Source: Pseudobdellovibrionaceae bacterium
GTDB lineage: Bacteria; Bdellovibrionota; Bdellovibrionia; Bdellovibrionales; Bdellovibrionaceae
Direction: 5' to 3'
Assembly (NCBI GenBank): GCA_013359135.1
Contig: JABWCN010000002.1
Coordinates: 1-50,252 of the forward strand
Length of the DNA: 50,252 bases
Positions 1 to 7,583 of this stretch are shown here, one piece after another. Made by a program: the position numbers and the translations under genes. How positions within the stretch are numbered: the stretch's first letter is position 1; each line of letters starts with the position of its first letter. The notes beneath the pieces are model-generated. The model was not told the DNA's origin. It searched no databases and saw only the letters and a list, made by a program, of their open reading frames with translations.

Positions 1-19
1 CTATAAGAGGTGTAGAAAA

Positions 20-163
20 ATGAAAAACAAAGAGAAAAAAAATATGCAAAACACAAATAATAAAAAACAAATAGTTCTTGTTAAACCCAGCAAATCTCAG
101 GGGGTTGTAAAATCTGAAGTTATAAAGGCTAAAGGTGGAGATGGTTGTTTACCAATAAGATAA
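20..163 (+). CDS. Possible small peptide gene (47 aa)
   Basis: An ATG at 20 opens a 47-codon frame ending in TAA at 161-163. A good ribosome binding site (AAGAGGTG, 4-11) stands eight bases before the ATG; the same octamer precedes the start of the barrel protein gene at 11053. The peptide is strongly basic and Lys/Asn-rich in its first half. It ends with a Gly-Gly pair (residues 39-40) followed by seven residues, DGCLPIR, which hold the only cysteine. I see no hydrophobic signal segment. The gene ends 22 bases before the CHASE2 kinase gene, so co-transcription is likely. I do not recognise a family. The binding site and operon-like spacing support a real gene, but an ORF this short could be chance. 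Confidence 0.5.
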   Translation: MKNKEKKNMQNTNNKKQIVLVKPSKSQGVVKSEVIKAKGGDGCLPIR

Positions 164-185
164 TTTAAGGTAAACTGCTGCCAAC

Positions 186-2051
186 ATGGCATTACCTCCT
201 TCTCCTATTCCTAGAGGGTCCCGTTGGGAACGAATTAAATTCATATCAATTATGTTGTTTAGGGTGGCCCTAGCAACAGGTCTCGCCTTGTTTATTACTC
301 AAATTAAGTTAGATTTTTTTGAATCCTATCTTTATGATATGAGAGTCAGATTAACTCCTGTACCGACAACTTCTGGAAACATTCAGATAATTGAAGTGAC
401 TCCAGAAACGGTTGAATACTTTAAGGGAATTCCTAAAGCTGAGCATCATAAAAAACTAATGGAATGGTTGATTCCATTAGCTCCAAGAGCGATTGTCTAC
501 GATATCAATTTTGACGAAATTTTGGGTTCTGAAAAAAATAAAAAAGAATTTGCTCGTGTTATGGAATCCTTTCATCAGTTGTTTGTATTGACTAATTTTT
601 TAGAGATGAGAGGTGAAGAAGGGAAGCTAAAACTTTCAGAACCTTACGAGAAAATTAAGTTATTCTCTGGGCCAAAAAGCTCTGATACTGCTAACTTTGC
701 TAAAGATGGAGTTACGCGTAGAATGATGATTAACTACCAGGATCAAGTGATGCTTCATCCTTTTCTGGCGAGTCAAATTAACACAGAGATTGTGGATAAG
801 TTCAAAATAAAAGGATTATTTGATTTTCTTGAGACAGATCAAGTATATATTCGTTTTAGGCCCACTGGCACTTATGCTAAGATTCCTTTTCATGAAGCAT
901 ACAAAGGTCTTATATCAACTCAGGCCTTCAAAGATAAGATAGTTTTGATAGGTCATAATTTAGAACTCTCGGAAAAAGATTATTTGATGACGCCCTATTC
1001 GCGTTCCTCTATTGCTATGACAACCACAGAAATGCATGCAAACATGTTTGATACTTTGATTCTGAACAATGCGATTTCAAAGGCACCTCAGTTTGTAAAT
1101 ACATTAATCACAATTTTAATTTCTATTGTAACAGTTTATATTGTTTTTGCATTATCACCAGCGATGGGATTATTTATTATTATTCTACTTTTTATATCCT
1201 ATTTACTTATCTCTTATTTTTTGTTTTGGCCTTTTGGTATTTGGATTTCTATGGCTCATCCACTTTTGGCGATTTTTCTTTGTTATTACTTTTTTATTCC
1301 TTATCGTTTGATTATAGAGAATAGAAGAAGTTGGGAGTATTACCAAAAGAATAAATTATTAAGACAAGTGGAAGAACTAAAAACCAATTTTATTTCTATG
1401 ATGTCCCATGATTTAAAAACTCCAATTGCAAGAATTAAAGGTATGACAGATGTTATAATTAACGATGGATTTACGGTTAGTCCTATTCAGCGGGAAGCTC
1501 TTGATACCATTAGGAGTTCTAGCGATGATTTACTTAAGTTCATTAACTCGATTTTAAACTACGCTAAAATTGAATCTCAGGGAGTTGAGCTCCACTTGCA
1601 GTCAAAGGATCCAAATAATTTACTAACTGACGTTATTAGAAAGCATGAGTTTTTGGCAAAGGTAAAGAAAATTTCGATTGAAACGGAATTTGAGCCATTG
1701 TTTCCAATTAAGATTGATCCTGAACTGATGAAGCAAGTATTTTCCAATTTGATAGAAAATGCTATTAAGTATTCTCCCGAGGAAACCATTATTAAAGTTA
1801 TTTCCAAGGAGATTGATGGTATGGTAGTTGTCAGAATTTCTGACAGTGGTCTTGGAATTCCGGCCCAAGAATTGCCTAACCTATTTATGAAGTTCTATAG
1901 GAGTGCAAATGCTAAGAGTTCACCTATAAAAGGGTCAGGATTGGGCCTCTATCTGGCTAAATATTTTACAGAGCTTCATGGTGGTCGCATTTTTGTTGAA
2001 TCTGTCTATGGTCAAGGAACTGATTTTGTAGTAGAATTGCCCCAGAACTGA
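186..2051 (+). CDS. CHASE2-domain sensor histidine kinase
   Basis: This 621-residue membrane kinase senses an unknown extracytoplasmic signal and should phosphorylate a response regulator, most simply the product of the next gene. An N-terminal membrane segment (about 21-40) is followed by a periplasmic CHASE2 domain (about 45-295) and three closely spaced membrane segments (about 305-385). A short coiled linker then leads to HisKA with the phospho-accepting His408 in SHDLKTP. The HATPase domain has the N box NLIENA (about 520), the G1 box DSGLGIP (about 553) and the G2 box GSGLGL (about 584). The layout of one N-terminal segment, CHASE2 and three segments is standard for the family. The ligand cannot be read from sequence. 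All catalytic motifs are intact. The start is the first ATG; no strong binding site lies directly before it. Confidence 0.92.
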   Translation: MALPPSPIPRGSRWERIKFISIMLFRVALATGLALFITQIKLDFFESYLYDMRVRLTPVPTTSGNIQIIEVTPETVEYFKGIPKAEHHKKLMEWLIPLAPRAIVYDINFDEILGSEKNKKEFARVMESFHQLFVLTNFLEMRGEEGKLKLSEPYEKIKLFSGPKSSDTANFAKDGVTRRMMINYQDQVMLHPFLASQINTEIVDKFKIKGLFDFLETDQVYIRFRPTGTYAKIPFHEAYKGLISTQAFKDKIVLIGHNLELSEKDYLMTPYSRSSIAMTTTEMHANMFDTLILNNAISKAPQFVNTLITILISIVTVYIVFALSPAMGLFIIILLFISYLLISYFLFWPFGIWISMAHPLLAIFLCYYFFIPYRLIIENRRSWEYYQKNKLLRQVEELKTNFISMMSHDLKTPIARIKGMTDVIINDGFTVSPIQREALDTIRSSSDDLLKFINSILNYAKIESQGVELHLQSKDPNNLLTDVIRKHEFLAKVKKISIETEFEPLFPIKIDPELMKQVFSNLIENAIKYSPEETIIKVISKEIDGMVVVRISDSGLGIPAQELPNLFMKFYRSANAKSSPIKGSGLGLYLAKYFTELHGGRIFVESVYGQGTDFVVELPQN

Positions 2052-2091
2052 ACTTCAAATAGTTAAGTGAAAAGAATAGGGAGAATAGACT

Positions 2092-3651
2092 ATGTTTAAA
2101 ATTCTAGTCGTGGATGATGATGCTGGATTAAGATTATCAATAAAGTCAGCTTTTTCAATTAGCTCTAAGTTTGAAGTAATGGAAGCCTTTGATGGTATCA
2201 ATGCCATGGAGAAAATTAAAAACTCTGGAGTTAAGTTTGATGTGGTGATTTTGGACGTCGATATGCCAAGATTGAATGGTCTAGAGACTTTGAAACAAAT
2301 CAAAGAGTTTGATCCTGGAATTATAGTTCTTATGTTAACTGCTCACGCAACTTTAAATGATGCTGTTAATGCTGTTAAGGATGGAGCTTATAACTATCTT
2401 TCAAAACCAGTTTCTAGTGAAGAGTTATTGGCATTGGTTGAAAAAGCCATGATTGCTCACTCAATGATTTCTAATATAGCGGCAAGTTCTCCGGTGTTAG
2501 TCGAAGCGGGTAGAAAAATTATTGGTAATACCTCTCAAATGCAGAAAGTATTTAACATTATTCATAAATTAGCTAAGGTAGAAACTCCTGTATTGATTCG
2601 AGGAGCCAGCGGTACTGGAAAAGAATTAGTAGCTAAAGCCATTCACTTTAATTCAACAAGGAAAGATGAAAAGTTCGTAGCAATTAATTGTTCTGCAATT
2701 CCAGAGAATCTTTTCGAGTCAGAACTGTTTGGACATGAAAAAGGATCATTTACGGGTGCCAGTGAGCGAAAGATTGGTAAGTTTCAATACGCTGAAGGTG
2801 GAACTTTATTTCTAGATGAAGTGGGTGATATGCCTCAATTGATGCAAGTTAAGATCTTGAGGGTATTGCAGGAAAAATTATTTACGCCGGTAGGTTCAAA
2901 CCGTGAGATCCAATCAAATGTTAGAATTATTGCCGCTACAAATAGACCATTGGAAGAAATGATTAAGGTTGGAACTTTCCGTGAAGATTTGTTTTACCGA
3001 CTAAATGTGGTTCCAATATTTTTACCAGCACTATGTGACAGGAAAGAAGATATTGAGCGTTTAGTTAATATTTTTGTAAAAAAGTTTAATGAAGTTCACC
3101 GAAAAAAAATTACTGGGGTTACTGCTGATGCTATGAATATTCTTAAGAAGTACTCTTGGCCTGGAAATATCAGAGAATTAGAAAATGTGATTGAGCATTC
3201 TTTTGTTCTAGAGAGTAATCATGTAATTTCTATTGCTTCACTTCCAGAAAGTGTGCTCGCAGCAGTTGGGGTGAATTTGATTGATTTGGACAGCCTAATT
3301 GAGTCTGAAAAGACCAATGAGCAGGCGAATAACTCTGAGCTAAACTCAAGTGGATCTTTTGCGAAGGCACCTGTTTTTGTTGATTCAGGAATAGATATCA
3401 ACGATGAGGATTCCGATTTATCTGAAGAGGATGTGGAAGACTCTGATGCATTAGGAATGAAGGTAACTTTTAATGGTGAGTTGGACTTTAATGCACAGAA
3501 GGAAGTTTTTGAAAAAGAATTTATTATTAAAGCTTTAAAAACTTTTAAAGGTAGAATTAATCAGACAGCTCTTCATGCGAACATTCCTAAAAAAACTTTA
3601 CTAAGAAAGATTGAAAAATACGGAATTGTTGCAAAAGATTACTCCGAATAG
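2092..3651 (+). CDS. Sigma-54-dependent response regulator (NtrC family)
   Basis: A 519-residue transcription activator expected to work with sigma-54 RNA polymerase. The receiver domain (1-120) has the acidic triad D8-D10 and phospho-acceptor D55 in ILDVDMP. The AAA+ domain carries Walker A GASGTGKE (171-178), the sigma-54 contact loop as GSFTGA (218-223, with Ser in place of the commoner Ala) and the Walker B region LFLDEVGDM. A Fis-type helix-turn-helix ends the protein (about 485-515, ending KKTLLRKIEKYG). Between AAA+ and DNA-binding domains lies an unusual acidic, Ser/Glu/Asp-rich linker of about 80 residues (about 395-475). It starts 40 bases after the CHASE2 kinase, so the two very probably form a two-component pair. 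I found no convincing sigma-54 promoter in the nearby gaps, so targets are unknown. Confidence 0.93.
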   Translation: MFKILVVDDDAGLRLSIKSAFSISSKFEVMEAFDGINAMEKIKNSGVKFDVVILDVDMPRLNGLETLKQIKEFDPGIIVLMLTAHATLNDAVNAVKDGAYNYLSKPVSSEELLALVEKAMIAHSMISNIAASSPVLVEAGRKIIGNTSQMQKVFNIIHKLAKVETPVLIRGASGTGKELVAKAIHFNSTRKDEKFVAINCSAIPENLFESELFGHEKGSFTGASERKIGKFQYAEGGTLFLDEVGDMPQLMQVKILRVLQEKLFTPVGSNREIQSNVRIIAATNRPLEEMIKVGTFREDLFYRLNVVPIFLPALCDRKEDIERLVNIFVKKFNEVHRKKITGVTADAMNILKKYSWPGNIRELENVIEHSFVLESNHVISIASLPESVLAAVGVNLIDLDSLIESEKTNEQANNSELNSSGSFAKAPVFVDSGIDINDEDSDLSEEDVEDSDALGMKVTFNGELDFNAQKEVFEKEFIIKALKTFKGRINQTALHANIPKKTLLRKIEKYGIVAKDYSE

Positions 3652-3700
3652 AAATGATGTTTTTTTGGGCACTTTCGTGGATCAAAATATTTTGAAATGA

Positions 3701-3725
3701 AAAGTCTAAAAAATAGGCTTTTTTT
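3701..3725 (+). terminator. Probable Rho-independent terminator after the regulator gene
   Basis: AAAGTCT (3701-3707) pairs with AGGCTTT (3715-3721), with one G-U pair and a seven-base A-rich loop, and runs into a T tract (3719-3725). It lies 50 bases beyond the stop of the sigma-54 activator gene. The stem is short and AT-rich, so strength is uncertain. Confidence 0.5.
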
Positions 3726-3862
3726 GAAAAAACAAAGATGAATAAATTCAGAAAATTTCACTTTATATAAGAGCTAATAAGAGTCATTAAGGGGCAGGTC
3801 AGGATAGGCATTAATGCAAATAATTTTTTATTTATAATGCCATTCATTATTTTTATATATGC

Positions 3863-3898
3863 CTAAGAACTATTGACTGAAAGCCTTTTGGTTCTTAG
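3863..3898 (+). promoter_or_regulatory. Inverted repeat just before the 208-aa gene
   Basis: CTAAGAAC (3863-3870) is exactly complementary to GTTCTTAG (3891-3898), and two further pairs (one G-U) extend the stem inward. The repeat ends 12 bases before the ATG at 3911, where no Shine-Dalgarno sequence is visible. A TATAAT hexamer at 3833-3838 is a possible -10 element with no good -35. The repeat could be an operator, an attenuator or a translation-control hairpin; the sequence alone does not decide. Confidence 0.45.
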
Positions 3899-3910
3899 TT
3901 TCTAGATCCC

Positions 3911-4537
3911 ATGACGATGAATCCGATCCCACCTCAAGCTTATACAAAAGATTCGCTTTTAAAAGCTTATTCTTGGTTACAAAACCAAGAAGCTTCTATT
4001 AAAGAAATGGCGACAACGCCTGATATCTTAGTAAGTTTGTATTTAAAAGCTACCAGAGATGGAGATGCAGTTCTTGATCGTCCATCAATTCAAAATTTCA
4101 AACATGAATTAAAGCAATTGGCTGGGATGATGGGTGAATTTGATAAAGAGTTTTTAGAGGAAAGAATTCAAAAAGAAAAGCAATCGAAAGAAAAACAGAT
4201 TACTGTTGAAAAAAATGTTGAAGCGGAAGTAGATAAGCAGGAAGAATTAACAACGGCCTTTTCACAAATTTCAGAACATTTTTCTCAAAACTATAACTCT
4301 CCGGTTGGAAGTCAGAAAAGCAATGAAATTTCTAAAGTTAGTTCTTCTGCGGTGACCTCACTTAGCCCCTCTCAAGAAATACAAAAGACTAAAGACTTTA
4401 GTTTGTTGACTGGCTTAGATGCTAAGTCTTTGCTCATGATAAATGAAGTGAAACAACAATTGAATTTAAGTTCAGATTTGGAATCTTTAAAATTATTGAT
4501 ACAAGCAGGTTATAACAAAACGAAAAAGCTCTTTTAG
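3911..4537 (+). CDS. Unknown protein, 208 aa, coiled-coil middle
   Basis: I do not recognise this family. The predicted protein has no signal peptide or membrane segment, so it is probably cytoplasmic. Residues 1-90 look helical and globular; residues about 90-125 are a charged Lys/Glu/Gln stretch likely to form a coiled coil. A Ser-rich, probably disordered part follows (about 125-165), and the last 45 residues again look helical. It contains no cysteine. A second Met two codons later (3917) is an equally good start, since neither has a visible ribosome binding site. The gene stands alone between the terminator at 3701-3725 and lspA. The strong inverted repeat right before the start suggests its own regulation. 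Confidence 0.7.
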   Translation: MTMNPIPPQAYTKDSLLKAYSWLQNQEASIKEMATTPDILVSLYLKATRDGDAVLDRPSIQNFKHELKQLAGMMGEFDKEFLEERIQKEKQSKEKQITVEKNVEAEVDKQEELTTAFSQISEHFSQNYNSPVGSQKSNEISKVSSSAVTSLSPSQEIQKTKDFSLLTGLDAKSLLMINEVKQQLNLSSDLESLKLLIQAGYNKTKKLF

Positions 4538-4641
4538 AAGTTCATTTCAGACTCTATGCGAAATAAACATCAGTATTTGAAATTGTAGGGATAATTATCT
4601 AGTTTTGTATTATTAGTTAGCTTTAGGTGTTTTGTTTGTTA

Positions 4642-4662
4642 ATTCTTGCTAATAACAAGAAT
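4642..4662 (+). repeat. Hairpin in the lspA upstream region
   Basis: ATTCTTG (4642-4648) and CAAGAAT (4656-4662) form a perfect seven-pair stem with a seven-base loop, 57 bases before lspA. No T tract follows on the + strand, so it is not a standard terminator. It may be a leader hairpin or operator. Confidence 0.3.
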
Positions 4663-4718
4663 GTAGCGGCAAGTTGCATTTTTAAAAAAGTGATTTTAAA
4701 ATGAATTTGGGTTTATAA

Positions 4719-5234
4719 ATGAAAAAAAAGTATATTTTGTTATTGTTAATTTCTTGTCTTGTGATTGTGCTGGATCAGGTCACTAAGATCTATATTCACA
4801 CTAAATTTCAATTAGGCGAATCAATTGTGATTGTTAAAAATTTTTTTAATTTTACTTATGTTAGAAACTATGGGGCAGCTTTTGGGTTTTTGGCAGATTC
4901 ACATCCTACTTTCAGAGAGATCTTTTTTCTTTCTATGCCCCCAATAGCCATCGTTATTATTTTGATGATTTTAAGAACAGTTAAAGACAATGATTTTTTA
5001 CAAATTAGTGCCTTATCTTTAATCTGTGGCGGGGCTTTAGGTAACTACATTGATCGTATAAATTATCGCTATGTTATCGATTTTTTAGATTTCCATCTGT
5101 ACAATAAGTATTCTTACCCAGCTTTTAATATCGCTGACTCAGCAATTGTTGGTGGCGTCGGGATTCTTATATTAGTTATGCTATTAGAGAAAAAAAAGGA
5201 AGCTGCAAAAACAATTAATCATTCTCAAGCTTAA
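4719..5234 (+). CDS. lspA: Lipoprotein signal peptidase (signal peptidase II)
   Basis: LspA is the inner-membrane aspartic protease that removes the signal peptide from diacylglyceryl-modified prolipoproteins. The 171-residue protein has four membrane segments and the family motifs DQVTK near the N terminus, RNYGAAFGFL (about 48-57), GNYIDR, and FNIADS. The catalytic aspartates are D121 (in VIDF) and D140 (in IADS), 19 residues apart as in characterised enzymes. Length is normal. It is separated from its pathway partner, the Lgt-like protein at 6830, only by one opposite-strand gene. The start is the first ATG after a long non-coding stretch; the ribosome binding site is weak. Confidence 0.97.
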   Translation: MKKKYILLLLISCLVIVLDQVTKIYIHTKFQLGESIVIVKNFFNFTYVRNYGAAFGFLADSHPTFREIFFLSMPPIAIVIILMILRTVKDNDFLQISALSLICGGALGNYIDRINYRYVIDFLDFHLYNKYSYPAFNIADSAIVGGVGILILVMLLEKKKEAAKTINHSQA

Positions 5235-5276
5235 ATTGCGAATATTCTCTATATATTTAGTTAAGCATTAATCAAG

Positions 5277-6710
5277 TTATTTACCAAAAAAATAGTGAAA
5301 GGAAGGATTTGGTTCTTTTTTATTTAATTCAGTAAAGAAGAGGCAAATTACTTCCGTTTTTTTTCCGGGTTTTACATTAAAGATAGTCAAATCAGAGTTT
5401 TCAATAATTTGGTGTAAGCCTCTTCCTGCCCCACCTTTAAATTGATTTAAATTTTCCGGCTGGCCTTTATAACAGTTCTCAAGATAATCAGTAATAGTTT
5501 TCTTATTTAGAGAACCAAAAGGATCTGTCACGGAAACTGCTAAATAAATTCCGTCGCAACCATAGGATAAGATAGACTGTTGGTGCGAGTCCAAAACAAC
5601 TTCAGTCTTTCTTGATAGATGATTGAATATGGCTTTCCCTTGTGTATCTGTTGGAGCATCATAAACTGCATTCATTAGTAGTTCTTCAGTTACTAGAAAA
5701 AGTTTTTCAAGAATAGTTTTCCTGATACCTAACCTTAAAAAGTAATCTACCATTTCCTGCTTTAGTAACATTCTTTCTGAGCTGGAAGAGACTTTTTTCG
5801 TTTGAATATCAACACCCCAGGAAAGATATTTTTCTATCCCAAAGATGTCATCGCTTAAGAGCTTTGTTAAGGTAGTGAGCAACGTTTTAATTGTTAACTG
5901 TTTATCGTCTGGATCTCTTGTGATCACGTTATCAATAGTAATAAGTTCTTTTATTATAGGAAGATTTTCTTCTACACGTTTTGTGGTGATTAAAACAAAC
6001 TTAGGTGAGCCAGAAATAGATTTAAACTCTTTGCAAATATCTTTCGAGTTTTCATCGAAAATGATGGCATCGTAGGAGTTTGATTTGAGTAATTGAATCG
6101 CCGAAGTCAGATCAGACGCTACATCCATGTTTACACCAGAGCTACCAACAGCCATCTTAGCTAGAACTAATTGCTTCCTATCGCTATCCACAAGAAGTAC
6201 ATTTTTACCAGTACTTTTTTCTAAATTAGCTTGGGCTTCATAGAGTTCTCGATTGGCGACTTCGAATAGTCTAGCTTTTTCGTTTGTTTTTATCAGTCTA
6301 TCCGCCAAAACTGTTGAGTAAACTCGAAAAAGTAAAGCATTGAACTTATCAAAATCTTTTTGTGGAACGTGACTAAAATAATTAGAGTCAATTACAAAAC
6401 AGACTAGTTTATTTTTTGCTCGAATAGATGTAGTTACTGGCTTTTTTAAAACAACACTCATTTCCCCCATAACGTCACCAGGGGTTTGTAAAATGGCAAC
6501 TACTTCACTAGCAAGAATAATTTCAGCAACTCCTTCTTTCAAAAAATAAAGTTTGGTATTAATTTCTCCTTCTCGAAGAATATACTGGCCAATATCGAAT
6601 TCAGCAATAGAAGTCATCGTAGAAATTTGAAGAATCATTTCATCACTAAAAGAAGAAAAAAATGAAAAACCTCTAAGTAATTTAGCTATTTCAGCAGGAT
6701 GCAATTTCAT
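5277..6710 (-). CDS. Cyclic-nucleotide-binding protein with receiver-like and ATPase-like domains
   Basis: A 477-residue soluble protein combining three signalling parts. Residues about 10-130 form a cyclic nucleotide-binding beta-barrel (phosphate-binding region near GDVMGEMSVV). A short coiled coil follows (about 145-170), then a receiver-like domain (about 172-285) beginning VLLVDSDRK, with a candidate acceptor Asp in AIIFDENS. The C-terminal part (about 320-460) resembles a GHKL ATPase of the anti-sigma/serine-kinase type, with EELLMNAVYDAP as N box and GGAGRGLHQI as the ATP lid. I see no His phospho-acceptor domain, so it is not a normal histidine kinase. It may turn a cAMP or cGMP signal into partner binding or Ser/Thr phosphorylation; that is inference. 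The adenylate cyclase at 25285 could supply the ligand. Confidence 0.8.
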   Translation of the reverse strand: MKLHPAEIAKLLRGFSFFSSFSDEMILQISTMTSIAEFDIGQYILREGEINTKLYFLKEGVAEIILASEVVAILQTPGDVMGEMSVVLKKPVTTSIRAKNKLVCFVIDSNYFSHVPQKDFDKFNALLFRVYSTVLADRLIKTNEKARLFEVANRELYEAQANLEKSTGKNVLLVDSDRKQLVLAKMAVGSSGVNMDVASDLTSAIQLLKSNSYDAIIFDENSKDICKEFKSISGSPKFVLITTKRVEENLPIIKELITIDNVITRDPDDKQLTIKTLLTTLTKLLSDDIFGIEKYLSWGVDIQTKKVSSSSERMLLKQEMVDYFLRLGIRKTILEKLFLVTEELLMNAVYDAPTDTQGKAIFNHLSRKTEVVLDSHQQSILSYGCDGIYLAVSVTDPFGSLNKKTITDYLENCYKGQPENLNQFKGGAGRGLHQIIENSDLTIFNVKPGKKTEVICLFFTELNKKEPNPSFHYFFGK

Positions 6711-6829
6711 AGTTTCTATTATGCAATGAGATTTAACTTGAGATCGAGTTCTTTTGAAAGATTTAGAAGAAAAAAGTCAAAGGTCGAGTCGAGATATTCA
6801 ATAGCAAAAAAAAGTGTTTAGGTATAGAT

Positions 6830-7570
6830 ATGTATCCTTTTTTGGTTATCGGAGAAATTAAAATTCAGACCTATTTTTTGATAATTGCAGCACTTGCTGT
6901 TATCAGCTTTTATTGGGTTTATTTGAAAAGTAAGAAACAACATTTGAATCAAGTTTTTATGTTGGATTTAACATTGGTCTTATCAGTTTCAGGATTTGTT
7001 TTTGCGAGGCTATTTCATGTCATTTATGAAAGTCCTGAACTTTATTGGAATCAACCAGTTCAAATATTTTACTTTTGGAATGGTGGGTTTGTTTTTTTAG
7101 GAGGTTTTTTAGGTGCCTTATTGTCTGGTATATTTTTTGTTTTTATAAAGAATAAAAAGAACATGATCCTTTATTTATGCGATTTTTATTCTCCACTGAT
7201 TGCATTTGACTATGCTGTTGGAAGAATTGGCTGTTTTATGGCCGGTTGTTGTTATGGAAAATTTTGTAATTTACCTTGGGCTATTGAAGAAAAACATCCA
7301 ACACAATTATATGCTTTTGTTTGGGATATTATCTTGTTTGCTATTCTGCAGTTATTGCCCAAACTTAATGGATGGCAAAAGAAGAATTGTGGTAAAGACG
7401 GTAGAATATTTTCAGTATTTTTGATTTTCCATGGTGTTGGGCGGATTATTAATGAATCTTTTAGAGCCGATTTTCGTGGCCCAATTTTTTTACTTCCATT
7501 GTCAACCTGGTTAAGTCTTACTATGATTTTGGCATCCATAATATTAATTATAAAAAATAAAGAAACATAA
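6830..7570 (+). CDS. lgt: Prolipoprotein diacylglyceryl transferase family protein
   Basis: Lgt moves diacylglycerol from phosphatidylglycerol to the lipobox cysteine, the step before LspA. The 246-residue multi-pass protein has the family core GRIGCFMAGCCYG (about 133-145) with the neighbouring HPTQLYA, and a conserved Arg-containing end segment GRIINESFR. It belongs to the divergent Cys-containing branch of the family rather than the E. coli-like branch. The position that is His in the usual HGGL motif reads Leu90 (NGGFVFLGG, 84-92). Because that His is important in E. coli Lgt, activity or substrate may differ. AGGT at the usual distance supports the start at 6830. Nearby lspA supports a role in lipoprotein maturation. 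A second, canonical Lgt elsewhere in the genome cannot be excluded. Confidence 0.8.
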   Translation: MYPFLVIGEIKIQTYFLIIAALAVISFYWVYLKSKKQHLNQVFMLDLTLVLSVSGFVFARLFHVIYESPELYWNQPVQIFYFWNGGFVFLGGFLGALLSGIFFVFIKNKKNMILYLCDFYSPLIAFDYAVGRIGCFMAGCCYGKFCNLPWAIEEKHPTQLYAFVWDIILFAILQLLPKLNGWQKKNCGKDGRIFSVFLIFHGVGRIINESFRADFRGPIFLLPLSTWLSLTMILASIILIIKNKET

Positions 7571-7583
7571 GTTTTTGTGAGAT

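Noticed and set aside
3661-3900. Possible sigma-54 promoter before the 208-aa gene
   Set aside because: Several GG and GC pairs are present, but none shows the required spacing and flanking bases of a -24/-12 element.
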